Shown: positions 17,351-27,775, numbered from the stretch's first letter. The stretch: 64,000 nucleotides of DNA from Bin94 sp965215535 (GCA_965215535.1 OZ244063.1:1240001-1304000), one strand, 5' to 3'. Translations and numbers: made by a program. Notes: generated by a model not told the origin, from the sequence alone.

Positions 17351-20300
17351 TTACCGCAATTCAACCCTTCCGCGAATGCCGAGGTTGTGCCGGGAGGCGC
17401 CGAAGCCGCCGTCGTGGCGGGAGGCCTCGACGCGAACGCCGAAGCCCCGGCCCAGATCGTAGCGGAGCCCGGAGCTGAGGGCGCGGCGACCGTCGCGGCC
17501 AAGGTGGAAGGCGCTGTACGGGGTCCCCCTCCGCGAGGCGAAGCCGTAGGCGATCTCGCCGTCGAGCGTGGGGGCGGGGTGGGTTGCCGTGCGGTCGCCG
17601 GGGCCGCCCTGGCCCGGATGGTGGCCCGGGCCCGCAACGCCCCGCTCCCAGAGCGCGTTCAGCCCCGAAGCCGCGTCGCCGTAGCTGGGCGAGAGTCGCA
17701 CCGAGAAGCCCTGACCGCGCATTTCGGGATCGAAGAGGATCGTGCCGCCGACGCCCCACTCCTCGTAGCCCTCGTGGCCGGCGACGAGAACGCGGCCCCT
17801 GCCTTCGATCGCCAGTCCCAGCGCGCGGTTCGCGAAGCGCAGGCTGCCGCCCGCCTCCATCCCGGCGCCATTGGCGATGTCGCCGTTGTCGTAGCGCACG
17901 CCCCCCTCGACGCTGACGCCGACCTCGCTGGCCCCCATCCGGTAGCCCTGGGCAAGCTCCACCATCAGGCGCCCCCGTTGCAGGCTCAGCATCGTCTCGC
18001 CAATCGCCGCCGCAGGCTGCGTCGCCGCGCCGTCGCCCGTCTCGTCGTTCGGGCCGGTCGTGTCCTCTGCGGTCCCGGGCTCCGAGCCCTCGACCGTAAC
18101 GCGGCTTGACCAGCCCTCGGCCCTGAGCTTGAGCGCGACGCTTCCGGCTTGCAGCACCTGATACGAGCCGCCGATCGCGCCGGTGACCGTCCGCGCCGGG
18201 CTTGTGCGCAGCGCCGTGCGGGAGTCATTGATCTCGACGTCGCCCCAGCCGAAGCTGCCCGCCGCCCAGAGCGCGTTGCCGCGTCCGCCGGGAAGCCATG
18301 CCAGATAGGGGTTCGCCGCCGTCAGGGTGGTGCCGTAGACGCCGCTCGCCGGACGCGCGCCCGTCCTGTCGGTGAAGTCGAAGCTGCCGTCGGCGCGCGA
18401 GATCGCGACGCCCCCCAGAATGTCGGACGCGATGCGCAGATCGGCGCCGAGATGCACGTTGACGAGATCGCCACTCCACTCCAGCCCCGTCGCTTCGGGT
18501 TCCCCCAGAGACTGGTACTCGCCCGCGCCCCAGACCGATACCGTCGGCGCTCCGATCGCCTGTTGTCGGGAAGACTCGCGCGGGCGCGAAAGCCGGAACG
18601 ACGCGCCGTTCAGGAGGTCGCCGAAGCCGAACCGGTCGCTGCCGAAAGCGCCATCCACGCTCCCAGGCCGCGCCGCGAGTCCGTTCAGGCTGCCCATCTC
18701 CATCTCCATGCCGCCGCTCGGTCCCAGCGCCGCCGCCTCGATCCGCTCCGCGATCGCGCCGATCGCGCTTGTCGTCATCGCCGCCGCCACATGCGGAAGC
18801 ACGCGCCGGTTCAGACGCTCGGCCCGCTGCACCGGGTCGTCGGTGGCCGCCTCCGCGATCCCCGACGGATTGCTCGCTCCCACCCGGTTCAGGGCACGCA
18901 CCCGGTAGAACCGCTGGCTCCCCGGGCGCAGATCCCGGTGCGCATGGGCCGTGACCGGAGAGCGCGTGTTCGCCGCAAGCTCACCCCACCCGCCCTCGCC
19001 CGTCTCCGACACCTCGATCCGGTAGCCCGTCACGTCCGCGCCGCCATTGTACCCCGGCGCCGTCCACGCCAGATCGATCTGCGTGGGTGAGACCGCCGTC
19101 GCCGTCAGCCCCGTCGGCGCATCCGGCACAACCGCATCGGTCGTGGCCCGCGCCACATTCGACGGATCGCTCCGGCCGATCGCGTTGATCGCCCGCACCC
19201 GGTAGTGCCGCGTCGTCGCAGGCGACAGCTTCGTGTGACGGTATGCGGTCGCCTCGCTTCCGGTGTTGTTCGTCAGCGTCTGCCAGTTCCTCCCCGCGTC
19301 GGCCGACATGTCGATCTGGTAGCCGGTCACCGCCGAGCCCCCGTCGTATCCCGGCGCCGTCCATTCCAGCTCGATCTCCGTGCTGCCCGCCGCCGTCGCT
19401 CGAAGGCTCCCCGGCGCGCCCGGCGCTTCCGAGTCCGTTGTGGCAGATGCCACACTCGAGGGATCGCTCAGCCCCGCCGTGTTGATCGCCCGCACCCGGT
19501 AGTAGCGCGTCGTCGCCGGCGACAGGCCCTCGTGGGTAAAGCCGGTCGTCGCGCTCCCCGTGTTCGACCGCAGGATCCGCCACGGCCCGCTCCGGTCGCG
19601 CGCCTGCTCGATCCGGTACCCCAGAATCCTGACGCCGGAGCCCCCCGTCTGGCGCGGCGCAATCCACGACAGCCGAACCTTGGTGCCCCCGTCGGCCCGC
19701 GCAGAGAGCCTCGTCGGTGCCCCCGGCCTTCCGGGATGCGTGGCCGTGCCCGCCTCGAACGACCACGGACCCGCCGCGCCCGCGCTGTTCACGGCCCGCA
19801 CCTGATAGCGCCACGCCTCGGCGGGCCGCAGCCCCGAATGCGTAAAGCTTCGCGTGTTGGTTCCCGGTCGCCAGGGATCGAGCCAGTCCTGGGGGTTGCC
19901 GTCGGCCCGACGCCCCCGGATCTCGTAGCGCGTCACGTTGCTCCCGCCGCTGGCCGGCGTCTGCCAGCTCAGTCTGATGCTGATCGAGTCCTGCGCCTCG
20001 GCCCGCACGCTGCGGGGGCGTCCGGGAACTTCGCCGCCGCCCCCGGTCGTGGTCGCGTTCGCCGTCGCCCAGCTCCCCGCGCCGCTTGCGTTTTGGGCCC
20101 GGATCCGGTAGTGACGGCGACTGCCCGCGCTCAGCCCCGCGTGGCGGTAGCTGGTGGCCGTGGCCGGCCTCCGGACAAGAAAGCTCCACGTGCTGCCACC
20201 ATTGGCCGAGACCTCGACCTGGTAGCTTTGGATCGGACCGCTCCCGGTCGTGGAGGGCGCTCGCCACGAGAGATTGATCGCCGTGGAGCCGCTCGCGCTG

Positions 20301-20746
20301 GCCCTGAAGCTGCGCGGCGTGCCCGGCGCGTTGCCGCCCCCGGTTGTGGTCGCGTTTGCCGTCGCCGCCGTGCCCAGACCGTCGGCGTTGCGCGCCCGCA
20401 CCCGGTAGTGCCGCGTCTGGCCCGCGCGCAGGCCCGTGTGACCGTACGACGTTCCCAGAACCACGCCGATCTCGGTCAGGAAGCTCCATGTGCTTCCGCC
20501 ATTGGCCGAAACCTCGACCTAGTAGCTTTGGATCGGTCTGCCTCCGGTCGAGGCAGGCGCGCGCCACGAGAGATTGATGGTGGTGGGGCCCGCCGCAACG
20601 GCGCTCAGGGACCGGGGCGCCAAGGGCGGAGGCGCCAGGGACGAACGGTCCAGCGCCGCCACAGGCTCCGCAGGAAGAACCCAGCCGATCGCAAGCGTCA
20701 ACAGCGTGGAAAGATGGAAGGACCGCCCGGAAGTCTTCGCGTTCAT
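17351..20746 (-). pseudogene. Six-FN3-module surface protein with C-terminal autotransporter-like barrel, interrupted by an in-frame amber codon
   Basis: A single frame runs 1131 codons from the ATG at 20746 (signal peptide ending ...AEPVAA) to 17351, broken only by TAG at 20521-20519. The frame on both sides of the stop is the same. The stop sits in FN3 module 1 where module 2 reads SYQVEVSANGG; module 1 reads SY-stop-VEVSANGG, so CAG became TAG. Six FN3 modules (to about residue 650) are followed by about 480 residues of glycine-rich amphipathic strands with autotransporter barrel features (VSVWGAGEYQSL, YLAWLPGGRGNALWAAGSFGWG). The intact product would be an outer-membrane-anchored adhesin-like protein. 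As written it gives a product of about 75 residues unless the stop is suppressed, reverted or an error. AT the 3' end the protein ends in Arg, not the usual aromatic residue. Confidence 0.85.
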
Positions 20747-20828
20747 TGCGCCAGTGCCCTCAAATGAAGTTGTGAAACGATTTTTGTGATGGTCGTGATT
20801 GATGCGGTTTGTCGATTCCATGCGGGTC

Positions 20829-20856
20829 GCCCCCGCCCGGCGAACCGGACGGGGGC
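20829..20856. terminator. Strong GC hairpin between the two surface-protein genes
   Basis: GCCCCCG-C-CCGG, a CGAA loop, and CCGG-A-CGGGGGC form an 11-bp stem with one mismatch. It lies directly downstream of the leftward gene ending at 20928. There is no T run on the minus-strand side, so it is an imperfect intrinsic terminator or an mRNA-protecting hairpin. Confidence 0.45.
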
Positions 20857-20927
20857 TTCCCTTCGTCTACTGCTTTGCCATCTGGTCACAAACCTCGTGA
20901 ACCCGATGGGTTGGTGGGGTTTGGGAA

Positions 20928-23900
20928 TTAGCTGCCGGAGGCCAAGGTAGTCACATCATCAGCTGTCCCCGGATCGCTCTCTCCGGCAAGATTCACCGCC
21001 CGAACTTCAATGTCGTAGGTGGTTGCGGATTCTAGTTCGGTGATTGTGAAGACACGAATCCGCAGATCCACATATCGAGTCCACGTGGTGGGCTGGGCTT
21101 CACCATCTTTGGTCCACCGAATCTCGTAGCGGGTGACGGGATCATCAGTAGGTGCGGTCGCTGCACTCCAGCGCACAGTAATGAAGTCTGAACCAACGTC
21201 ATCACCGGTCGGAGGTGTAACAATTGGTGCACCCGGAGCCGTATCGTTGTCATTGACTGTCAACGCCGTAGGACCCTGGAAGGGGGCACGTTCGTCGTCG
21301 TCAGCTTCATCTTTCATAATGCTTGCGGTGAACGTAACCTCAGTCGATTCACCATCATCACGCGAGTTTTCAAGCGCCGTGACAGTGACCGTAGCTGTGT
21401 TTCGACCCCTGTGAATTGTAACTTCACGATCGAATCTTACCAGAGCTCGCTGGGCAGCATCGGGAACAGAAAGCCGCACCTTGTAATCCTCTAAGGCTGT
21501 CTGGCCCTCGGTGGCTGTGATTGTCAGCGTGGTTTGATTCGGCGGGTCATCGTCCGCATCTGCACCTTCAGCGATCGTTGTAGGCTCAAAGGCAATCCCG
21601 GTAATCGCTGGCCATGGAGAAGCAGTTATGGATGCGGGCACTCCGTAGATTTTGGGATTATTGGAAGCAGACCGTGCCCTGACCTCGAAATCGTAGCTCT
21701 CGCCGTTGATCAGATTCGCATCGGTCCCGAATGCAAGGCTGTGGCCACTGGCAGCGTTATTATACGTGACGCCATTGACAGCCGTGCCGCGTGCGGGCAC
21801 ATTTTTCCATCCACCGCCGCTACCATCTTTCTCAATCTTGGGCCATTCCGCAGTTTTGATCTTTCTTCTCCACTGATACGTACTGATTGGATCCGATCCA
21901 GTCGCGGAAGGAGTATCCCAGTGGAAGGTAAGTGCCCTGGAACCCGGTGAACTGGCACGCAGGTTCTGAGGAGCGGTCGAACGGTCTGTCCCCCTGCGGG
22001 TAATCCTGAGCGTGTGTATCGCGGGCGATCCACTATTAGGAGTCACGGTAATCGTGACGTCGTTATCGCCAAGTTGGAGGTTGACCTGATGGCCGGCGGC
22101 CGTCGCATTCGCGTCGGCGGGGCTGAAGACGATTTCCTTCACATGCTCTGGATGCGTAGCCTCTGCGGCAACCGTGACCTGTGTGGTATCCTTGCCGAAT
22201 GAAGCTGCATAGGGCACTTCTCGATCCTTATGCGCTCTGGCGCCATGGCTGACGGTCACCGACTTGAGCGCAGTACGGCTGCCGGTCAAGGTTCCCGTGA
22301 AGGCAGCAGCGTTATTCTCGTCGAGAATGTGCGTCTGGCCATAAACTACGGTCCGTGTCCGGGGGTCGGAGAGGATATAGCCCTCGCGAGAGGCGCTTAC
22401 AGTCACCTGACCTCCACCCGCCGAAGCATTCAGGAAGAACACGCCGGTCTGGCCGGTCGTATATGCCGTGTACCTTCCGTCGGGTCTGTCTGGTCTTGGA
22501 GTGTCGGTTTCGACCGTTACCTCCACGCCTGCCAGCGGCCGACTGTTAGTACCGGAAGTCCGGACCGTGCCCCTGATGACCGCATTTCTCCAGGCAATGA
22601 AGGAGTATCCGCTGATTTCATTCCCAACGAACGCCGAGAACGTAACTCCGTCGTAGGTGTCGATCGTGTATTCTTCCCGCCGGACCCGAAGACGGCCATT
22701 TTGAGGCTGGGCAGGCGTTCCCGCTCTTACCTGCGCTCTGAAGGTTCCGTCTGCGCCGGTGACCAATACCAGGGAAGACTTTCTGGCATTATAGACTTCC
22801 TTGCCGAAATATCTCGGCTGGCCCTTATAGTTGGAAGAATACTTGCGCCCAGCTTCTCGAAGACGCACGTTAGCATTCAGAGGCGCTTCCCAACCGTCGC
22901 CTGTGTTCTGGTAGCTCACCTGGATCTCGGCTCCGGCCACCGGATCGCCCGTCGGGGTTGTCACGGTCCCATTGATCCAGGTGAACTCGGTGGCGCCTGT
23001 CAGCACGATATTATTCGCCGCCTTCGGGTTATTGGCGGCAAAGGTCAGGTCAGCTCTCGGCGTCGCCCTCGAATTGTTGGGGTTGTTGCTCCAAGGATCA
23101 AACCCCTTGGTCGAAGACACCGTTACATGAAGGTGCGTTGTCCCTCTAGCAGGAATGCTTGACCTGACCGGGCCGTAGCCGTCGATGATGTAGCGCCCAA
23201 ATATATCGGTCGTATCTGAAACATTATTGACCGTTACCGTGGCGCCCGACACCGGAGCCCCGGCACCATCCACGACCCGCCCATAGAGAGTTCCCGTCGA
23301 AGGCGTGACGTCGATCACTGTATCCTGAACGAGACTGAACTGGTCGGCTTCCAGAGTGTTGGCGCGATCGCCCGCAAGTACATCGGCTGTCCACCCGTCC
23401 GGCAACTTTACGGTATAGACGCCCTGGGCCATCTGGCCAAAGTTGAACTGTCTCCGTTCGTCGTCTTCCGTAGCAGTGTTGTCGCTGGCCGCGGCCGTGA
23501 AGCTGTTGGCTTCGCCCGCGATGTTGCTGCCCTTGACCGGCGACACCGTAACCGTCGTGCCGGGAACATGTTGATTGGCAATGGGGGTGAAGCCGTCGTT
23601 GTCCTCATTCACCTTGACCGACCGCCGCCAGGCCTGACCGCTCACCGCATAGGTGTTGGCAAAGGCGAAGGAGGCGCACTCGCCGAAGTGCTGACCCGTC
23701 GGATCGACAGCCTGGAGCGGGCAGAGCTCCACGGTGTGGTGGAAGCCGCCCTGTTCGCCGAAGGCGCCGCCCTTCACGCCATTCTCTTCCAGCGCCGTGT
23801 AGGTGGGAACTTCCTCCGGCTCGAGAACGACAATGTTCTGGTTCCTGTTTCTCCTGGATGCCGACACGACGATATCGTACTGGGTCGGGACGTTGCGGAA

Positions 23901-25808
23901 GGTCACCAGGCCTGTTCCGGAATAGCGCACAAAGCCTTCGTTGACCCCGTTACCCTCCGGCCGGCTCCACTTTGCGCTCTCCGGAAGGGCGCGCGCGCGG
24001 CCATTGTTGGCAATGTGGAGAACATGGATGTCAAGGACATTCGAGGTGCGCACATCGCCGCCCCTGATGCCGCCGGTGTAGCCTGGAACCTGGTCCACTT
24101 CCTGGTGCACATACATCTTGATTGTGGCGGTCGTGTAGAGCGCCTCCAGGGTGCCCGTCTCCTTCGTGCTTTCCACCGAAAGCCCGTCGTGCACGGCCGT
24201 TATGGTATCGACGGTCTCATACTTCTCGCCGCCGTCCAGCTGGTTGCCGTCGGCGTCCTTGCCCGTCTGGTCGTCGGCCAGGGCGACATAATAGGTCATC
24301 GGCAGGTCGGCCACGCCGGCTGCCGACATCTCGACCGTGCCCTTGCCGTCCGCGTCGAGCGCCGAGGGCACACTGTCGCCTTCAACGGCTTCGTGCTTGC
24401 CATCGTCGCCCACGTGCGTCACGTTGATCGCCCATTCGCCCAGGGCAACGCCGCCGCCGAGCTCGGTGGTGATCGTCTTGCCCTCGAAGGGGAACGTGGC
24501 GTTCAGATTCAGCACATGCTGGCTGTTCTCCGCCTGGTGCTCGGGGCTCTGCGCGTCCCACTGCACCATCTGCATGTCGCCGCCCACGCCAAAGCCGTCC
24601 GGCGCCGTCACGCTGGCGTAGGCCGTGTGGCCCGTCGCCCCAGCGCGCGCGAAGTGCAGCCGCGCCACGCCCTCGGCGTCGGTCGTGGCCTGCGCTCCCG
24701 AAATGCGGCTCGTGCCCGCAGCGTCCGAATAGAGCGTCACCGTCGCGCCCTCCAGCGCGTCGCCCTCCGCGTCCGCGTTCCGCAGATTCACCTGGAAGTG
24801 GACATGCTGATGCGTGATGTCAAAGGGAATGTTCTGCGTGACCGACTGGCCCACCGCCAGCGTGATCGCGTAGCCGGTCGCCAGACCGCCGTAGCCGTAG
24901 TTGGCCGGGGTCGTCTCGGGAGTCGGCACCACCAGCAACTGATAGGGACCCGCGCGAAGGCCGGTGAAGGAGAAGTTCCCCTCGGCGTCGGTCGCCGTCG
25001 GAAGCCGCTCGCTCAGACTGTTCGGCCCCACCAGAACCACTGCGATTCCCGCGGCCTCCAGCCTGTTCTCGCCCTCGTCGTACGCGTCGTTCTTCGTCGC
25101 TTCGTCCACATAGAGATGTCCCGAAATGCTCGCCGTCGTCGCGTGCGCGCCCTCGAAATTCACGATCTTCGACTCGTCGTCGCCCAGCTTCACATCCTGG
25201 CTCGTCGCCTCGAAGACGTAGGCTGCGGTGTCCACATCCGAGATCGCAACCGTGTAGTCGCCCGCCGCCAGACCCGTAAAGGCGTACTGGCCGCCAACGT
25301 CGGTCGTCGCCGTCCGGTCCTCGTCCAGGCCGCCGCCCGAAAGCGTCACCTTGGCCTCCGGGATGCCGCGTCCATCGACGCTCACCCGGCCGCTGATCCC
25401 CGACGTGCGAAGCAGCGTGCCCTCGAAGTCCACCGTGGCGGTCCCGCCTAGAACCAGCGTCACGTTCCGCGACGGGCGGTCGAAGCCGTAGTTGATGTCG
25501 TCGTAGTCCGAGATGCCGACCTGGTACGCGCCCCCGCGCAGGTTCTCGAAGGCGTACAGGCCATCCTTGTTGGTGCGGGTGGTCGGGTTCCGGTCTTTGT
25601 CGGGGCCGCCGCTCAGGCTGACCAGGACGCCCTCAAGGCCGTCGCCCTCGGCGCTCACCTCGCCGTTCAGGATCGCCGTGCGCAGATAGGTGCCGTCAAA
25701 GCTGACGATCTTCGATTCGCCGACCGCCACGCTCACGTCGCTGGTCGAGTTCGAGAAGTTGACCTCGTCGCCCGGGAAGCCGGCGATCTCGACCGAATAG
25801 TTCCCCAT
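20928..25808 (-). CDS. Very large multi-module surface protein (carboxypeptidase-regulatory-like, Calx-beta and FN3 modules), 5' end missing
   Basis: 1626 residues from the first available ATG, but that ATG lies inside a module. The same frame continues upstream to a TGA at 25994-25992 and encodes SVSGTVTVENAGLWG...TDSAGHYSFTGLRMGNYSVEI, a clear match to the next modules (ISGRVSVDGRGIPEAKVTL...GQYAFTGLAAGDYTVAI). No start and no signal peptide exist in that extension, so the true N-terminus is absent. Order: about four carboxypeptidase-regulatory/SdrB-like modules (1-300), mixed Ig-like regions, more such modules (about 830-1240), an FN3 module, a Calx-beta-like region (VTIHRGRNTATVTVTALENSRDDGE), and a last FN3. 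There is no visible barrel or anchor at the C-terminus. The C-terminal half (about 20930-23640) is visibly less GC-rich than the N-terminal half, suggesting a mosaic origin. Likely a remnant or wrongly joined gene. Confidence 0.7.
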   Translation of the reverse strand: MGNYSVEIAGFPGDEVNFSNSTSDVSVAVGESKIVSFDGTYLRTAILNGEVSAEGDGLEGVLVSLSGGPDKDRNPTTRTNKDGLYAFENLRGGAYQVGISDYDDINYGFDRPSRNVTLVLGGTATVDFEGTLLRTSGISGRVSVDGRGIPEAKVTLSGGGLDEDRTATTDVGGQYAFTGLAAGDYTVAISDVDTAAYVFEATSQDVKLGDDESKIVNFEGAHATTASISGHLYVDEATKNDAYDEGENRLEAAGIAVVLVGPNSLSERLPTATDAEGNFSFTGLRAGPYQLLVVPTPETTPANYGYGGLATGYAITLAVGQSVTQNIPFDITHQHVHFQVNLRNADAEGDALEGATVTLYSDAAGTSRISGAQATTDAEGVARLHFARAGATGHTAYASVTAPDGFGVGGDMQMVQWDAQSPEHQAENSQHVLNLNATFPFEGKTITTELGGGVALGEWAINVTHVGDDGKHEAVEGDSVPSALDADGKGTVEMSAAGVADLPMTYYVALADDQTGKDADGNQLDGGEKYETVDTITAVHDGLSVESTKETGTLEALYTTATIKMYVHQEVDQVPGYTGGIRGGDVRTSNVLDIHVLHIANNGRARALPESAKWSRPEGNGVNEGFVRYSGTGLVTFRNVPTQYDIVVSASRRNRNQNIVVLEPEEVPTYTALEENGVKGGAFGEQGGFHHTVELCPLQAVDPTGQHFGECASFAFANTYAVSGQAWRRSVKVNEDNDGFTPIANQHVPGTTVTVSPVKGSNIAGEANSFTAAASDNTATEDDERRQFNFGQMAQGVYTVKLPDGWTADVLAGDRANTLEADQFSLVQDTVIDVTPSTGTLYGRVVDGAGAPVSGATVTVNNVSDTTDIFGRYIIDGYGPVRSSIPARGTTHLHVTVSSTKGFDPWSNNPNNSRATPRADLTFAANNPKAANNIVLTGATEFTWINGTVTTPTGDPVAGAEIQVSYQNTGDGWEAPLNANVRLREAGRKYSSNYKGQPRYFGKEVYNARKSSLVLVTGADGTFRAQVRAGTPAQPQNGRLRVRREEYTIDTYDGVTFSAFVGNEISGYSFIAWRNAVIRGTVRTSGTNSRPLAGVEVTVETDTPRPDRPDGRYTAYTTGQTGVFFLNASAGGGQVTVSASREGYILSDPRTRTVVYGQTHILDENNAAAFTGTLTGSRTALKSVTVSHGARAHKDREVPYAASFGKDTTQVTVAAEATHPEHVKEIVFSPADANATAAGHQVNLQLGDNDVTITVTPNSGSPAIHTLRITRRGTDRSTAPQNLRASSPGSRALTFHWDTPSATGSDPISTYQWRRKIKTAEWPKIEKDGSGGGWKNVPARGTAVNGVTYNNAASGHSLAFGTDANLINGESYDFEVRARSASNNPKIYGVPASITASPWPAITGIAFEPTTIAEGADADDDPPNQTTLTITATEGQTALEDYKVRLSVPDAAQRALVRFDREVTIHRGRNTATVTVTALENSRDDGESTEVTFTASIMKDEADDDERAPFQGPTALTVNDNDTAPGAPIVTPPTGDDVGSDFITVRWSAATAPTDDPVTRYEIRWTKDGEAQPTTWTRYVDLRIRVFTITELESATTYDIEVRAVNLAGESDPGTADDVTTLASGS

Positions 25809-25991
25809 GCGGAGACCGGTGAAGGAATAATGCCCGGCGGAGTCGGTCTTCGTGCTGGCTTCGGAGACGCCCCGGAGGGTAACTTCGATTCCCCAGAGCC
25901 CCGCATTTTCTACCGTTACCGTCCCCGATACGGAAAAGAAGTGAAGATTTGGATCCGGCGACGGGTCGGAAGGGGACTGAACGGATCGGGT

Positions 25992-26443
25992 TCACGTTCG
26001 GTTGCGGTGCGGGCGGTGCGCCCCAGGAGAATGGGGTCGAGGGCGGGGGGCTGGGAGTCGTTTCGTGCGCCCCTGAATGCGGCCTCGTATAGCGTGGTCA
26101 CCTCGTTGTCGGTGCTGAAACCATTCGCGCCCCCGAATGGGGCTCGTGATCTTCTGCGCCACCACTCTTCCGGCCAGCGGGAACGGCCTGTCAGCGACCG
26201 CAGACCTCATGGCGGTTGGCGGACTTGTGCCCGAGGACCGGATGCGCCCCCGGAGAAGACGGTGAAAGGCCGGGCAAGGTGCGCCCACGCACACCGGAAA
26301 ATCTGCCCCTGCCGGGCACGGGGACCCGGCTGCACACGAGGGCCACGGGCGCGTCCAGTGCAGCGGCAGCCGGGCTGCCCAGCGACCCCGCCACAGGTGC
26401 GAAGTTCGTTCGGGCCGCCTCCCCGACGATCTTTTTCCTGTTG
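25992..26443. other. Gap without a supported gene, upstream of the truncated surface-protein gene
   Basis: I find no signal peptide, ribosome site or recognisable protein in any frame. A minus-strand frame (to about 25916) reads through as APFGGANGFSTDNEVTTLYEAAFRG and similar, but no family is recognised. This is where the missing 5' end of the surface protein would be expected. Confidence 0.5.
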
Positions 26444-26518
26444 TTTACATTTTGATTATTTATTGTAAAAATGTCAATCTAGAATTTACATTTTGACATT
26501 ACCTGACAGTTTGTCAAT
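26444..26518. promoter_or_regulatory. AT-rich operator cluster upstream of the XRE-type regulator
   Basis: An abrupt AT-rich stretch holds several related sites: TTTACATTTTGA at 26444 and again at 26485, the inverse TGTAAAAATGTCAAT at 26464-26478, TTGACA at 26493-26498, and a perfect palindrome TGACA-GTT-TGTCA at 26504-26516. A further TTTGTCAAC lies at about 26551. Repeated TTGACA/TGTCAA cores just upstream of an HTH gene suggest autoregulation. Confidence 0.55.
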
Positions 26519-26524
26519 TCAGAA

Positions 26525-26553
26525 TTGATAAATCCGAATCAATCAGCTATTTT
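26525..26553 (+). promoter_or_regulatory. Candidate promoter of the XRE-type regulator
   Basis: TTGATA (26525-26530) and TATTTT (26548-26553) with a 17-base spacer, placed about 100 bases before the gene and flanked on both sides by TGTCAA-type motifs. Confidence 0.45.
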
Positions 26554-26654
26554 GTCAACACAGCACGATCACCCGTACACCCAATCCCCCACCCGTGCAC
26601 ACACATCCCCCCAAAGCCCCCCCCGCAACCCGCCACCCCCGGAGGGTGCCAACA

Positions 26655-27752
26655 ATGTTCGGAACACGACTGCGCCTCGCCCGCAGGCGCGCCGGTCTCT
26701 CCATGCGGTCGCTGGCTGCGCAGATGGATCCGAAGGTCAGCGCACAGGCGATCAGCAGATACGAGGCAGGCAAAATGATGCCCTCCTCGGCAGTCCTGGT
26801 CGGCCTCGCGAACGCCCTGGGGGTCTCGCTCGACTTCCTCCTGAGCACGCAGATCGAGGCGATCGACGGCCTTGAACTCCGGAAGCACTCCCGCATCTCG
26901 GCCCGGGAGCGCGCTCGTGCCGAAGCGGTGCTGATCGACACCCTGGAACGATCCCTGACCATTGAGGGTATCCTCGGCATTCTGCCCGCCTGCAGTCGTG
27001 TCGAGAGCCACCGGTGCAGCAGCATCGCACACTGGGAAGAGATCGACGCACAGGCCGACGCGCTCCGCAGCGCCTGGAATCTCGGTCTGGGTCCCTTGCC
27101 CGGTCTGTGCGCGCTCCTCGAAGCCAGAGGAATCCGGGTGGTCGAGGGCGATCTCCCCCAACGCATCGGCGTTCTGGCCTGCCGGGCCCTGCGGGGCTGC
27201 ACAGTTGTCGCCGAAGCGGTGCTCCTGTCGAATCAGCTCTCGATCGAACAAAAACGCATCGCTCTGGCGCATGAACTCGCGCAGCGCATCGTCGGCTCCA
27301 CCGGCAATCCGGAGATCGGACTGAACCAGGCCAGGGATCGCTTCGCCAGCGCTTTCCTTGTCCCGCGCCAGCATCTTCGGGAGGCAGTCGGGCTGGACAG
27401 CGTCGGGACGGGGACGCGCCGCCACCGCACCACCTGGCACGAAATCATTCAGCTCAAGCAGATGTACGGCGTATCGGCGGCCACCCTGTTGACGCGCCTG
27501 GAACAGGTCGGCGCACTCTCTGCGACTGCGGTTCGGCGTGCATTCAGAACCTTCGCCCGTCCCTGGCGCAAGATTGAGCCCGAACCCATCGTCGGCAGCG
27601 CAGGATTGGCCGCATTCGAGAGGCCCCGGCGCCTTGAGCGTCTCGTCTGGCGCGCAGTTGGCGAAGATCTGATCTCGCCGGTTCGCGCAGCCGCACTCCT
27701 CAACATGCCCTTCGACGCGGTGGAAGAGCGGATCACGGGTCCGATCGCCTGA
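26655..27752 (+). CDS. XRE-family transcriptional regulator with a degenerate ImmA/IrrE metallopeptidase-like domain
   Basis: 365 residues. The first 65 form a Cro/C1-type helix-turn-helix (RLARRRAGLSMRSLAAQM...ISRYEAGKMMPSSAVLVGLANALGVS). Residues about 160-270 resemble ImmA/IrrE: IEQKRIALAHELAQRI, then a helix NQARDRFASAFLVP, the counterpart of the usual ANxFAxxLLMP helix. The zinc motif HExxH reads HELAQ (His206), so the second His is Gln. The acidic ligand usually before ANxFA also seems absent, so protease activity is doubtful. GGAGGG (26641-26646) precedes the ATG by 8 bases, fixing the start. HTH-ImmA proteins control mobile elements, toxin-antitoxin loci or stress genes; no partner toxin gene is adjacent. 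The AT-rich operator region upstream supports autoregulation. Confidence 0.78.
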   Translation: MFGTRLRLARRRAGLSMRSLAAQMDPKVSAQAISRYEAGKMMPSSAVLVGLANALGVSLDFLLSTQIEAIDGLELRKHSRISARERARAEAVLIDTLERSLTIEGILGILPACSRVESHRCSSIAHWEEIDAQADALRSAWNLGLGPLPGLCALLEARGIRVVEGDLPQRIGVLACRALRGCTVVAEAVLLSNQLSIEQKRIALAHELAQRIVGSTGNPEIGLNQARDRFASAFLVPRQHLREAVGLDSVGTGTRRHRTTWHEIIQLKQMYGVSAATLLTRLEQVGALSATAVRRAFRTFARPWRKIEPEPIVGSAGLAAFERPRRLERLVWRAVGEDLISPVRAAALLNMPFDAVEERITGPIA

Positions 27753-27775
27753 TTATCTCCGCCGCCGAACGCGGT

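Noticed and set aside
20519..20521. Amber codon as genuine recoding (pyrrolysine or suppressor)
   Set aside because: Neighbouring FN3 modules have Gln (CAG) here and no suppressor tRNA or Pyl gene is in view; a simple C-to-T change is the easier explanation.
25830..26468. Plus-strand open frame across the truncated 5' end of the surface protein gene
   Set aside because: It is Arg/Pro-rich, has no ribosome site and shows no domain; it overlaps homologous coding sequence on the other strand.
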